Assembly (NCBI RefSeq): GCF_029227915.1
Contig: NC_079888.1
Location: 10,707,001 to 10,771,000, forward strand
Direction: 5' to 3'
Length of the DNA stretch: 64,000 nt
Source of the DNA: Hydractinia symbiolongicarpus
Taxonomy: Eukaryota > Cnidaria > Hydrozoa > Anthoathecata > Hydractiniidae
The position numbers were made by a program, and so were the translations under genes. This document shows, piece after piece, positions 1-13,063 of the stretch. The notes under the pieces were generated by a model. That model was not told where the DNA came from and did not search any database. It saw only the letters and a program-made list of their open reading frames with translations. Positions within the stretch are counted from its first letter, which is position 1. Every line of letters starts with the position of its first letter.

Positions 1-3000
1 AGGATTTGTGAGGTAGAAAAAAATACAATTGTGATTTTTGTGGATATGTAATTGACGAAGATTTGTTGTGACAATGGTAGTCCTACATGACATTTAGCAG
101 AAGCAAAAGTAAGATTATCATAACAGTTTGAATGGAAAAGGTAATAATGTATTGGTACATCGAGACAAAAGAATATCAGTATGTTAATTAGTTAATCACG
201 ATAATATCTCTAACGGATTTTCAGAGATTTCCCATGTACAAACAATGGGTTATGATATATACAAACAAATTTTTGCTTTTCAAGCACATAATATGTACAA
301 AAAATGGATTTTTAACCTTTTCATATATGTTAGACAGATCAATTTGGTCTTTTAGTCAGTTAAAACAAAACACTAGGTACACATAAGATTGTAAAATAGG
401 CTTTTTATCTCCAAAAATTTAATTACAAAAAAGCTATCCTTTTACGCTATCAATTTTCCTAACAGAAAAAGAACATTAACAATGCAGCTAGCAAAAGTCG
501 TAAACATTGTACATACCTATGTGGTCTTCATAGATTTGGTACAATTGACAACTCGGTAGAACAATATGTTCTATTGTCTGAAATCGAGTAAATTCTCAAA
601 AGCAAATAGCTGATCTATTTAGATAATAATAGCCGCCTTACCATTGAGATTTAAATTCCTCTTCACAGATAAACAAAACCTCCTGACAAATTAATCTAAA
701 TTATTCAGTCTGAGGAATTCTTGTTTAAATAACAATGTATCTACTGTGACGCTTCTGTTAAACGCTACATGTTTAAACGCCCACTTCTAAAAAACGTCAT
801 TTACGCCAAGGGGCGTTTTTTAACAAGCAATAGCTTAAATATTATTATAAAAATATTATTTGCAAATCAATGCAGAATTTAAGAATAGGACCTTGAGAAT
901 AATGTAAAATGCCGAAAACAAAAAGGCCATTGTCTTTCCTTGTTTAAAACATGCGGAACATAAGTTTGCGAATACGGAGCAAATTCGCAAGCATTAATTT
1001 CGCATTTTTTCTTCTATATTATTTTTTCCCTTAAGGTAACTTTAACGCAAGTTAATATAAGTGCAAACGTATGCTGCAAAATTAACTCACACACATTTAC
1101 TAACTTATTGTTCTGAAATAAAAGAAAAGCAAATACTAATATATTGCACAGAAAACAGAAGTGTTTTTTGGAGTTTCTGTTCAGGTTTAAAATGGGGTTG
1201 TCTTTGAATGAAAAAAAGCCACCGCCATTAAAAAGAAAATATTCCATTGTGCTAATTAGCGCAGATATAAAGCAAGGACACCGTATGGAACATTTTAAAC
1301 ACTTTGTTTGTTTTTCGTCGTCGAAGCAGAAGAGTAAATTAAAACATATATTACAATCCATCATCACAACTGTCATATACCATGTCAGATTAGGCCGACA
1401 AATAAATCAACATCAAGATAATACGTAGTTTTCGTCGGACATTCAACATACAATTAAGTTTAAGTAGACAAATGATAACTAATAAGTTCGATCAAATAAT
1501 TAACTTAATATCCCATGGAGTAGAAGATAGGTTTTTTTAACAACACGATTTTTATGAATAAAACAAAACTTTTCAGGCTCAAGTGTGGCTTATTTGTTGC
1601 TGTTGTGAAGATCAAATTTGTGTATTAACTTCAGTTGGGCTGGTGTCTTAATCGAAATCAATGTTTTAATCATGTTTCTCGCCATATAAAACTTGTACGA
1701 CTTTTAGAAAAAGCAAAGTCATGACATCTATCAGAGTGAAAAGTTTCTGACTATTTCTGTTTGTGTTAAGTAGCATACACGTAAACGTTTTCTCCTTTAA
1801 ATTAAAGATTGACTGAAGTATCTTCGTTAAAGCTAGAAAAGAATAATATTTGGCGGTAACAAAGGAGAGGTTTAATATGGGGACGTAGCTATCTAATTAT
1901 AAATTCAAGCGAAACTCCCTATTTAAAACGAATTTCTTGGTTTCTCTTGCCTTAACAAACTAGTGTCAAATTGAATTCCTTATCTCTAGCTTGTAAGAAA
2001 TAGCGGATGCGTGCTGTATAAAAACTTATTAGTCAACCCCTCCCTCTCTTTTCATCTCACACACGCACTTGAATACCTGGAAAACATTCACATAACTGGT
2101 CACTAAGCATGTAAATATTATCCAATTATGTCTATTCCACTTTAAAAGAAATGATGTTGTTTTGTGTTTTTTAATATCATGTATTTTACAAGATTTGGCT
2201 GATGTTATTGGATCAGTTTACTGTACTTTTCTATTGTATTTCCGCACGACGCATATCTTGATTTCACCACTAAGATAAAAAAGAAAACAGAGTGTGTGCT
2301 TTTTAACTATTGGAAAATATACCAAATGCTACTAATATTTATGAGCGTTAATTTTCGCGGATTTTGACCGAATTCGCGAAGTTAGGTACCCACGAAATGC
2401 TTAAAAAATGACCGACCGACCAGCAAAATGCAACATTCTTCGAGCCGGAAAATCGGGTCCTGCGAAAACTAGTGCATTGATTGTGGATTGATTTTATCTT
2501 ATCCTGGTAACAAGGTTTGCAATCAAATTACGCATAAAATTATTTTGGTTAAGAATGAAATAATTTAGAAAAATGAGTTTAAGTTTTCTTATTTTTGCCA
2601 CGGCAGGCTGATATAGCTACTGGACAGCTTTGTAAAAATGTCGACTTGTAGTTTATGCTGCTTTTTACGCAACATAAAATCGAAAGAGTGTCTGATTTGT
2701 AGATCTGTGTAAATGAGAGAACGCTGCATGGTTGAAGAATCCTCCGTATATAAGTTCGATTTTCTCATGTAACAAGTTTAATTTTTCGTCAATTATATTT
2801 TTGAATTAACACTATATTTGCTTAACTGGCAGTCTTGGATTAAGTTAAAAATGTCAACTTTAGATAGAATTAAGTAGAAAATCTCAGCTTTGTACCAAGA
2901 AAAAAATGACGACTTGGGATCAGATGAATCCCCGTCTACTTAAAATATTACAAAAGATATTTCCGTAATTATTTAATATGACCATTTGTGCGGAATTAAT

Positions 3001-6000
3001 TACAAAACTAAATCGGAAATTAACTCAACTTTTTTTAATGTACTTTGTCGGTTTGTTGAAACGTTTCGAATCAATGAGGACTATCTTTGTTGGCCATAGA
3101 AAAAACAAATAAGTTTCAATATGCTGACTAATCATTTCTAAAATTTCTTTCGTTTCCTGGTAACTCTTGCCAGTCTCGGTAATGAGAAAAAGTTAGGCCG
3201 AATATAGATCTTTTGTTTAAACTACAGGGTTTCCAGGCAATGTCACAGATTGTCAATGAAGAGAGCTTATTGTCAATGAAATATCGTGAACAAGATAATA
3301 GAACTCTTGCGTGAATACGCAACTTTACTTTCCAAGTGCATTTATTCAATTTTCTGTCGACTAGAAATACCTTAAATCAAGTGGCCATCTTTTAATAGCT
3401 TTCACTTCAAGATTTTATTTTCCAAAACAAGAAAAACTTAAAATCTGTGTTAGGTTTTGCTGAACAATTTTGTAACTTCAGTAGGATCACACAACTTCTT
3501 TAAAGTTTTAGTACTAAACCGCACAAATTGCCGAAGTCCTTAACTATTCTCTAGTACCTAGATATATTTCCAAGACGTCCTTCTCGAGAAAATAAAATGA
3601 ATATATTTAGTTGACATGAACGTGTGTTTCAAAGTTATAAAAATAGTAATGCAGTTCTATTTAAAGATTTCTAAGTGAATCCTGAAAAAAATCTAATTTT
3701 ATCAATATTGAAGGCATAAAAAAATTCACAGCAAACTGTACTCTTTTTTTAATATGAGAACAAACAATGCAAAAGTAACATTAGATATTAGTTGGAGAAA
3801 CCTATAAAATGCGTTAAGAACATTCTAGCCTTAGCATAGATTTGCATAGATTTGTAATCTAGAAGAATTATTCAAAACTTAAATGAACGTTTACTTATGA
3901 ATACTTGTTTTCCCTCTCGAAAAACAGTGTTCTAAGTAAAACGCGTACCAAATTTTCCTGCTAAAATACAGCATACCTGGGCTACCTCATGCAGATGAGA
4001 AACTTTAAATCAATACAATATCAGGATGCAAGCATTCCACATCGTTACTTCTTCTTTGGCTTCCATAAAACAAGATTTCTAAAAAAAAATTACCTTGATG
4101 AGATTACACTATAATTTTTTTCTCTCGCTTTCGACTGCTTTTTTTCTCTCTATCCTGTTCAAATATAATTAGTAATAATACTAGACTTAATGGGCATTTA
4201 TGTATGAATGCAAGTAAATGCTGTGAAACAATAGGTAGTTAAGTTGTTGTACAGGCGGGTATTTTTTTCTCATATAAAGACTTAATGAAATCATTTTCAA
4301 AGCATTTTACTTCATTGCCGCTTTCTTTGTTGACAAAAAACAGATTGCGACTTGTCAGTTTCCTCTCGTCCGTTTCTACATTTGACAGCAAGTTGACAAC
4401 ATAGGATAAACCTGAAATAAGATGATGAGATGAAACATTTCTTAAAAAAGGGCCAGGTCATGGAATAAACCGGAGACGGTTAAAGGAGGAGAACGTGGGG
4501 GATAGGGGGTGGCGGTGAAGGGGTCCATCCCGCCTCCGGTCGCATTTTAGCAGTAAAAGGGTAGCTTGAAATGTGTCCTTTGACTTGGTTATTTATCTTT
4601 CTTATTATAGTTCAGGCCCTCCAATTCCAAAAAACTATGAAGGGACTTTGTTTTAAACAGCTCGGAGCTGTAAAAAAGTCTGGGTGTTTTTAAAGCCTTC
4701 TATGAGTGACTATTTGCATCTTTTCTGATTATGTAAGATTTTTCAGCATTCGTTCATAAATAGATTTTAAAGGGAGAATTAAATCTAAAAAATGATAAAA
4801 AAAGTCAAACGTGAATAATAGCTAGTTTCACATATTAATATTCTCTTGCCACATAATAACTCGATACATGGTAAGTATAAGAGATTTTTCCTAGCCTAGA
4901 CCACGAACACCTAACAGTTGAATAAGGTGATGACAGTTACTTAAACAATTACATTTCGTTGACATTAATACTTGCAGCAGCGCGTCTACTATGTGTTAAC
5001 GAGGAGTCAGTTTATTAATGTTCAAAAATGGCATCCTTAAATGTGGTCACTGCTGTTTGATTAACTTAAATGGTTCAATTATATTTAATATGTATCCAGT
5101 CGCCAGTTCTTTTGTCTAATTACCGTAATTACTGCCTAAGCTTAGTTCTCAGATCTCTGAAGCCGCTAGCAATTTAGTCCATTTGGTTTCCCATGACAAC
5201 GTAAAAAATGGTAGCTATATTTACAAAAAATACTTTTTCGAGAATATTTTTGAGCAATTGACTATTTGCATGATTTAGATTTTTTTTTCTTTCTTAAAAA
5301 AGAATTTTGTTCTCTTTGTTTTGCCTAAAACTATACTTGATAGATGTGTAAACTTATACAAATACAATGCACGTAATGCAAAGCTTTTGAAGCACAAAGA
5401 AAGTAAATTTCTATTTTCACAAAATTTGCGGAATTTAATTGTCGCAAAGTATTATGACTTGTTATGTAGCGAAAATCTTAAATCTTAAATTTAATTCCCT
5501 TAATATAGAGTTTAAATGCAAATCAAGGTCACAAAGCGATAAAGGAAGAAAACATATCTTTTTATAGTTATAGCAGTTGACTAGCGAAAACGTATGGGTT
5601 GACCTTGATGGTAGACACGCGGATATGTCTCTTATGAAACTTAATATCCTCCAGTCATGGTTATCGCAACATCAGAAATTATTAGTCGGTGCTCGCTTTA
5701 CGACAATTGTTTTCTTTGGAAATCTTTACTAGGACAGCTATTGTCCAAGTGAGGCACAACTCGCGCTCTCTTTTGCACTGCACTCCACTTAACTCAACCA
5801 TATCACAATAAATATTCTAAGAACTGGCAGAATCTTCCAACAGCATTTTGCAGTGTTCGGATGCAACAACAAACGGTGACTCACTTGTGCATCACGTATA
5901 CTAGTGTGAGTACACCAGTAGGGAAGAATTGAGAGGCTTAAAACAGACGACAGGAAGTTAGTTAGAAAGAGTCACTTCAGCCCTGCTAATTAGATGAGAA

Positions 6001-6757
6001 AAAGTTATCAAATAAAATTCAATGGATTGCCTTTTAAAAGAATAGAAAGCCCAGAAAACAAACAAAAAAATGCGTTAAAATGTTTTTTTCTTTAGGAAAA
6101 TGCAAATAATTGAAAGTAATAGTCGTTTGCCAAAGAAAAAATTCACGAGTTTACTGTTAGAAAACTATTTACTCTGCAGGGGACTTGAAATAATGCTTCT
6201 GGCAGTCATTCTGAACACACAAATATAGCACGAGTATTAATTAAATTATCCGTTTTGTGGTCGTGTATATCAATACTTGTTAACATAAAGGGTACGAAAT
6301 ATGGGTGTTATAAATTTTGATTTCCCACGAAAAGATATTAGGTTCGCCCTCCTTTTGTCACGTCTCCAAGTTTAAAGATTTATTAATAAAGATTAATTAA
6401 AAGAAGAATTATTTTTCACCTGCTATTCAGATTTTCTATTTTGCATATTTATTTGTGTGTTCAATTGTTTGTTTATTCATTCTTTCAATTATCTGCTATA
6501 ATTAACAACAATTATAATTCAAAAAATGTTTCTTCGATCATCTAGACCGCCTTGTCAATTAAAGTACAAATAATAATAATAATAATAATAATAATAGGAA
6601 GGAAGATAATGAATATGAAAATCTAAAAGTAGCAATTAATATATTTCAAGATATCCGCCTTGGGAATGGGCAATAAAAGAAGCAAAAATAACTAATAGCC
6701 GTCACTTTGTCCACAAAAAAGAAAGGAAAAGGAGATCCAGACTTTGATAAAGAAGAC
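1..6757. other. Gene-poor AT-rich stretch
   Basis: I see no supportable gene here. Open frames are short, low in complexity and lack paired splice sites or recognisable domains. The stretch holds homopolymer runs and scattered CG-containing words of the form TTCGCGAA (for example around 2350-2395) that recur elsewhere in the window (7885-8005, 39890-39960) and look like debris of dispersed repeats. Upstream or distal regulatory sequence for the gene at 6758 may lie in it but none is identifiable. Confidence 0.6.
6569..6597. repeat. (TAA)n microsatellite
   Basis: An uninterrupted run of about nine TAA units lies about 160 bp upstream of the start codon of the small secreted-protein gene. It is a simple repeat and likely polymorphic. 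Confidence 0.95.
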
Positions 6758-8524
6758 ATGCGTTTTTCTCTGACCCTCCTCGCTCTGTTGTGTATTGTAT
6801 CAACCAGTAAGTGTCCTAATTTATACCCTAATTTAAGTGAGCTAAATTTCGCAAGTCTTTTTTCGCGGGTAAAAAAATTGTATATCGTGAGAAATAATTT
6901 TTACGAATTTTAATTCAACAATACTCCGGCATAAAACTAGTTCCTTTAAGTTAAACCTTTGAGCTGTTGTAACTGCTTGGCAACAAAGTTCTTAAGTGCA
7001 ACGCTGATGCTGATATTCATATTTACTTATATTTATTATTGTAGCTGCCTTCATGACAAACAACAAAGGTGGAAATAAAAGGTCCTCTGACCTACACAAC
7101 ATGGCGAAACACATGATCCAGATACATCCCCATATATCGTATGAACTTCCTAACACAGACGAACCCATCGAAAATAGAAAATACAAAAATACTCAACGTA
7201 TGTTTAAAAAATAAAGGTTTCTATAAAGACAGTTCAAACTTGTTGTATATACTTTAAACACATGGAGGATGTTATAGCTAACTAGATTGTTAATTATTTT
7301 ATTAACCAAGAATCCAAAGCAACCATTTATCGTATTGAGAGCCTTCTTGTTATCTCAATCGCATGACACACGCCACTGGAAACTGCAGCAGGTGAAGCAG
7401 TAGAACGCTTCAGGATAGGAGTGTTCTATTAGAGTTTTGCTTTTTCTGATACTTATTTTTTAATCAAACGCAAGAAGCATATGAAGTGCATATGAAGTGC
7501 GAAGTTGCAAATGATTTTTTGTCCATCAGTGCAAATGTCAATTGAAATAAGGCATCTTGCTACTTTGGATAAAGTAGAAATAAGATTTTGTAAGGCGTTT
7601 GGCACTGTATACTATTCTTACTTCAAAATTCCCAAGCTTAACCACTTAAAAACCACAGCTTGCAATTCGGCCGTTTTTTGGTCAAAATCATGAATGAAGT
7701 GAAAATATGTGCCCTAGACATCTGCGAATATTCGGTCCAATATTGACTCCACCTAGAAAGAAAAAATATTCGCTATTTCAGTTGTTTATATCATGATAAC
7801 TCTGAAATATTGTAGTTTAGGCGTTCTGGGAGGTGTCATTAAACACGTTACTATATAAGCAAATCTTTGGTCTGCAGAAGTACAGAAGTTTTCGCGAAAA
7901 CGGATTTGCGCGAATGGTAAAATTCGCGAAATTTTGCATTTTGTGAACATAAAAATTTCGAGATGAGTAATCGTAAAAGATTTTGCAAACAAACTTTCGC
8001 GAATCACGGAAAGTTAACCCTAGAATTTTTAAGGATTATACCTCAAAACGTTTATTTTTTTATTATCAAAGCGTGAAATTAAATCTAAGATAAACAATTT
8101 TCATGGTTTATTTATTGATTGGAATAAAATATAAAATAAATGAATTCCTTTTGCAAACATTAACATTTGCGAATTAACCCGATACTTGTTGTCTGACATT
8201 TCATGCGTTGATAAAATGCACAGTAGTTTCAACTTTCAGCATGTTTGTTCTACTTTTTCAGTTGCGTAGATTAGATAGGCAGCGTTTAAATTTCACCAGT
8301 CGCATTTTGGTCAGCACATTTTGAGAGTTAAGACCTAAGTTCGCTGTAAACATTGAAAATTAAACATTAACATGTTCAAGTTGCGTGAATCTAATATAGA
8401 AATATAACTGCTTGAAAGGGCTACATTTTTTAACATTTACAACTTCTCTCAATATATATTTTTAGGAATTGCAGAATTTAGGAAACAAAAAGGGTGGGAT
8501 CTGGACCTAAATTTTTGTTTTTAA
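6758..8524 (+). CDS. Small secreted protein, 86 aa, three exons
   Basis: Exons 6758-6806, 7045-7197 and 8466-8524 join in phase 1 at both junctions (49+153+59 nt, 86 codons plus TAA at 8522-8524). The donors (CA|GTAAGT, AC|GTATGT) and acceptors (TTGTAG, TTTTTAG) are canonical. The first exon encodes a textbook signal peptide, M-R-F followed by a Leu/Ile/Val-rich core, with likely cleavage near S-T-T-A. The mature part is about 65 residues, polar, rich in Asn, Lys and His, with a Lys-Arg pair (NKR-SSD) and one Cys next to the last residue. I recognise no family. The fit of the phases and the signal exon are the support; the lone Cys and weak conservation evidence are the doubts. A secreted peptide or prohormone-like product is possible but is inference. 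An AATAAA lies at 8879. Intron 2 (7198-8465) contains only AT-rich repeats. Confidence 0.5.
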
Positions 8525-9686
8525 AATATTAAAAAGACCAGAATACTGCACACGCAAACATTTCAAAGTCTTCAGTAGCACGAGCTGTTCTTGATAAATA
8601 TAACCTGTTAAAGCTTAACACTTTTTCACTAACTAATTTGGTGGCTAAGATATTATGTTACACAGCAGTTGCAAAGTCTGTATTACTAACATGAGGTATT
8701 TGACACGAAGATTATACTAGGAGGGATATAGCTGACAGCAAAAGACTATTACTTTTGTATTTGCTATGCATGTGGATACTCTGTCCAACACGCAGTACCA
8801 TCTCTAATTCCTTCACACCACTTGCTTATTGTCTCAGCAAAGTGATATGCTTATACCATGTGTTATCAGAACTGGGACAATAAATCAATGACTCAAATAC
8901 CACACTAAGTAATAAGGTAATGATTTATCACGTTTGAGGTATGGATGGCTCAGATTCAATAGTTAGTTGAATTAAAATGTATTCTCATTTATGTCATTAA
9001 TATTTGATAACGTGCGTTCGTTGACCAAAAGGATTAATCAGACTTGCTTACTATTTCTTCAAGTCAACATTGGGTGATTTTGAGTCACAATAATAGCTAC
9101 TACAGTTTTTATCCATTCGTCTAGCACAGTTTACAATGAAAATAAATATTTACCTAAAGAAAATATCAGATGCACAAACAGGCTATGACGAATTTAGGGA
9201 TAATAGAAAAAAATTCTGATAAAAACCTAACTGGGGAAGATGAAGGTGATTCGAATTAACACTGACTTCGAGGTTTCAAATATTGTAATTTCTTATTTCA
9301 CTTCTTAACCCGCGGATCCCACTGATCTTTCTTAGTTGTGGATATTCTGCCTATTTCCCACTCTCTAGACTCACAGGGTAATGCCTTTTTGTCTTTGGTT
9401 TCTTTTCTCAGCAAGCTCTTCGCCATATCCTTTTAAATATAATGTAGAATGTTGGCCAACATAAGTAGTTATTTTATATTTAAAATGTTTCAGCATAAAG
9501 CAATGTGTTTCTAAAAAATGTTAAAACATTGGATTACCACCAACTTGGGATCTTTATACTCCAAAGGTTTATCTCAAACTTTTTTTAATAACTTTTTATG
9601 TGTTTATAGTTACACCTTCAAATTTGGTGACTTTTCCTAACTTTTATTTAGCTTTATTTTCCAAAACATTTTTTAGAATTATGCTG

Positions 9687-9708
9687 AAGTGTTGCCATGG
9701 CAACACTT
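9687..9708. repeat. Perfect 22-bp palindrome inside a larger hairpin
   Basis: The 22 bases centred on CCATGG read the same on both strands. The flanks continue the symmetry imperfectly: TTTTTTAGAATT on the left (about 9670-9681) pairs with AATTCTAAAAAA on the right (about 9725-9736). This looks like the core of a foldback or MITE element rather than a protein-binding site. Confidence 0.8.
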
Positions 9709-9852
9709 TTTTATGTTGAGTAAAATTCTAAAAAAAATTTTTTTGCTAAAAAATGTTTTTACATATTTTTAAAAGCTTTATATGACTTCTTAGTTTATAT
9801 TGTTATCAGCTCCTCCCCAGCATTCCTCAATGGCCCCTAAAAGGCCCAGCAG

Positions 9853-9864
9853 GAATAGGGTTAA
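9853..9864. mobile_element. Right end of a piggyBac-like element (solo)
   Basis: GAATAGGGTTAA is identical to the right terminus of the two complete TTAA-flanked elements at 42087-42842 and 62311-62646. A possible left end, TTAACCC at 9305-9311, matches only seven bases, so the extent (perhaps 9305-9864) is uncertain. It could be a decayed or truncated copy. Confidence 0.4.
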
Positions 9865-11518
9865 ACGTCAATAGTTCTTGAAAAACGGATCTTTTTACCT
9901 TTATTGTTAAAATATAAAACTTTTGCACAAATATGACGTCATTTTTTATCCTAATGATGTCATTTAAATTTATTTTCTTACCTGAAATCAATTTTTTTTG
10001 ATTCAGTGAATAAATCTATAAAGATATAAGGCCGTATCATTAGTAATGCTTGAGAAATTTAAATTTATTTTAAAATTTGGAAAATGGCTTATCTTAGGCA
10101 CATGTGACGTCAAATCTGACCCCAAATGCAACCAACTGGTCCTTTTACAACAAAATTTATTGAAATTTATGCCAAGGACTCAAAATCTCAGTGACTTGGA
10201 ATGGTTTTTTTGAACTGATAATTGACTTTCCCCTTCACAGTTCGAACTTATCGAGATCCAAGAAATAAAACTAAAATTAATTACAATCATAAGGAAACCA
10301 AAATTAAATCCTTCTTGCTTAAGGTATAAAACGTTTGAACAATCTTTTAGGCTTTTGGTAGGGATTTTCAAGAAAAAAACAATCACAAGCATTCAAAGAA
10401 CAATTCCTTTCACTTTTGAAAGAAGTTACAAGCTTTTAAACGGATTTCAAACGAAACCGTAGCGTAGAAAAAAAACAGTTTTTTTATATCTTACGAAATT
10501 AAACTTGTAAAATACCTTTGACCTCAGGTGACTGCTGAGAGTGACACACAAGACGCGCTTTTATTATACTCCCCGCGGTCAGTTATTACAGCCTATAGTG
10601 CGCAACACTCGATATATAAAAGCGCGTTTTGGCAATTTCGCAGTACATGAAACGCGGGAAACAACTTCTTTTTGCGTCTTGCAACTTTGTTAAGATAGTA
10701 AACCTAAACACATCAACACCTAAGGCTGCAATGACGATGTCATTATTTACTACACGAACTTTTTGGGGTCGTGCCTTTAGTCGCCTGAGATGTTATATTT
10801 ATTTAAAGAATATAGGTTTGCTAAGAATATACAACGTTTGTGTTATTTGTTTTTACCTGTTGCTGATTGAAGTTTTAATAAGAAATAAGAAAAATCAAAA
10901 ATGGACAAAATCTTTAATTTTGGCTCACAGATAGGCGTACGGTGACCATAGATGTAAAGAAATGAGCAGGCTCAAAATTCCAGATAGTGAAGTATTAAAT
11001 GGTGAGCCGAATTACTCAGGGTACAGCCGCACATATAAGCGTGTAGAATATTCCGACAACTGGTCGAGTTAGTGACTACGCGATAACTGACTCTTCTCTG
11101 AACTAAATGTAATAAAACTAATAATATAAATTGAAACTGTTTGATCAATATTATTATTATACAAAGGTGAATCATTAAGCAAAAAGACGTGCCATATGTT
11201 TTTAATTGCTGAAGGATATTGTTATTAATATTATCATCGGTGTTTTAAAGTTTTTGTTTTACATTATAAAAACAAGTCTTCAAAAAGAAAAACATATTTT
11301 AATGAGTTTTCCAAATTGGCTTTCCAGTATATAGAAGTATTATATAATCATTCGTTCGCTTAAGGAAAATTCGCAGAGGATTGGCCGTCGTATTAGTATT
11401 ACTATTTTGTGCATCTTTGCCTGCCTGTCAAAACGAAGGGATAAAATTTACTTAGACCGGTGTTATTATTACGATATTATTGGCTCACAGACAGACAGAA
11501 AGCGAGTATCTCCATATT

Positions 11519-11645
11519 AATAATAGCCGTGTTTTGTCTGTTTGTCTGTCTGTCCGCAGAAGAAACGCAGTGTTACGGAAACACGTAATCCAATATATAA
11601 ACAATACGGGCGACCCCGTGGTTTTTTTCACGGGTGACTGACTAG
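11519..11645 (+). mobile_element. Helitron-like non-autonomous element, short copy
   Basis: It starts with TC (TCTCCATATTAATAATAG), contains GTCTGT repeats, and ends with a GC-rich hairpin (CCCGTG at 11615-11620 pairing with CACGGG at 11629-11634) followed seven bases later by CTAG at 11642-11645. The flanking host bases are A at the 5' side and T at the 3' side. TC start, subterminal hairpin, CTRR end and A|T insertion are the hallmarks of Helitrons. A second 3' terminus in the opposite orientation (GACTAGTCGTTAACCCG) starts at about 11656 and is truncated. It carries no coding capacity. Confidence 0.7.
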
Positions 11646-13063
11646 TTATGATATAGACTAGTCGTTAACCCGTACAAATATCCAAGAAAATCATTAAACA
11701 ATATAGCACTTGCTAATTCGGCCAAAACACGACATTAACACGACATTACCCCGTGAGAGAAACAGACAAAGGGTATAGAGAGATATAAATATAAATAAAT
11801 GTTAAAAAAATGTATATAAGAATCTGTAAAACGTTGTTTTACGAACTTCTAATGTTTTAAATTTTCTAACACTTTATACTTTAATTTTTTATTACTTGTC
11901 CACTTTTTTTTCATTTTATCCGTTGACTTGCTAATTAGTTGACTTGCCCATCACTTCGTATGAACACCTGTGTACTCCCCTTCAAATTTGCATCGAGTTA
12001 AAATGTGAATATCAAATAATAGTAAAGCTCTTACCTTCGCGATTTATCAGCAGGAAATTCCCATTTGAAAAAGTTAAGAAAACCGATGTGATGCGAATGC
12101 TGCGAGTCTTCAGTTTTTAATCTATCATAAATATAACGTACGGTTGTTGCAATTCAAGCGATCGAACAGGAGTGTGGTAGAGATTAAGATCTCGGTTGCT
12201 CCAAGGTTGCTTTAATTTGTGAGTTAGAGCATCGTGGAATACTGCCATAGTCGAAAATTTGCTTTTGAATCAATACAGTGCCGTAGGAAACAGGAAAGCA
12301 AGGTGAAGCGGCTAAGCCCTATCTTCTTCTAATAATGTTTAAAATAAAAGTGTTGTTTTCCCTCCCATTTTGACATACTGTATTTACATACTATATTTTT
12401 TTGAATTTCAATGCGTTTTTGTGCAATATAGATCTGTTAATTTTCAGAATGCACTCGTGGGGTCACTAAATCTTCCACCAAAAATACACTATTGCTTCCT
12501 ACGACATGAATAAATATCTGCTCTGGGGTGTATTGCAGAATGACGTCTATTGTTTGGAAATCTAGAGCTAGTACAGTAACATTTCAACCAGAAAATATAA
12601 ATATTGGATCAGAAAAGCAAAAGTATGAAGAGAATTTGTTATTCCTTAGATAAAACATTTTTGGAAGATTATAAAACCTTGAAAGTTAGGATAAGTCGTC
12701 AAATCTAAAATGTTACAATCGAAGTGTGAATTTATTCGATGCGATTTAATTTGGTCAAGAACTTTAATTTCTTGGACATTGTAACTTATTGACATAATAC
12801 GCTTGTTTTTTGCGCATGATTCACGATCATCAGTTTTTCTTGCTATTGCATGGATTTTAGTTGTATCCCACTGCTTTAAAGGGTAAATATTTCCTCTCAC
12901 TTGATAAGAGCGGGACAGCAATTGCAATAAAAAAAGTGATAAGCATTGTGAATAACTTGTTATAGATAAAAAGATAAAAAGAAGGATGAAATAAAACGCC
13001 TATTCTTCGTCAGCTTCTTCTTTTTTTTTCTTATAAATACACAACTTTAACATGAAATAAAAT

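Larger units (their letters stand above)
8525..13063. other. Intergenic, repeats and transposon remnants
   Basis: There is no gene I can support. The stretch contains a perfect 22-bp palindrome (9687-9708), one end of a piggyBac-like element (9853-9864), an 11-bp inverted repeat (10553-10563 with 10617-10627) next to a TATA-like run, and a Helitron-like element (11519-11645). The minus-strand open frame at 12646-12927 has no ATG near its 5' end and no splice or domain support. Confidence 0.55.

Noticed and set aside
12646-12927. Minus-strand 93-codon frame with coding-like composition
   Set aside because: No ATG near its 5' end, no flanking splice sites that fit, no domain.
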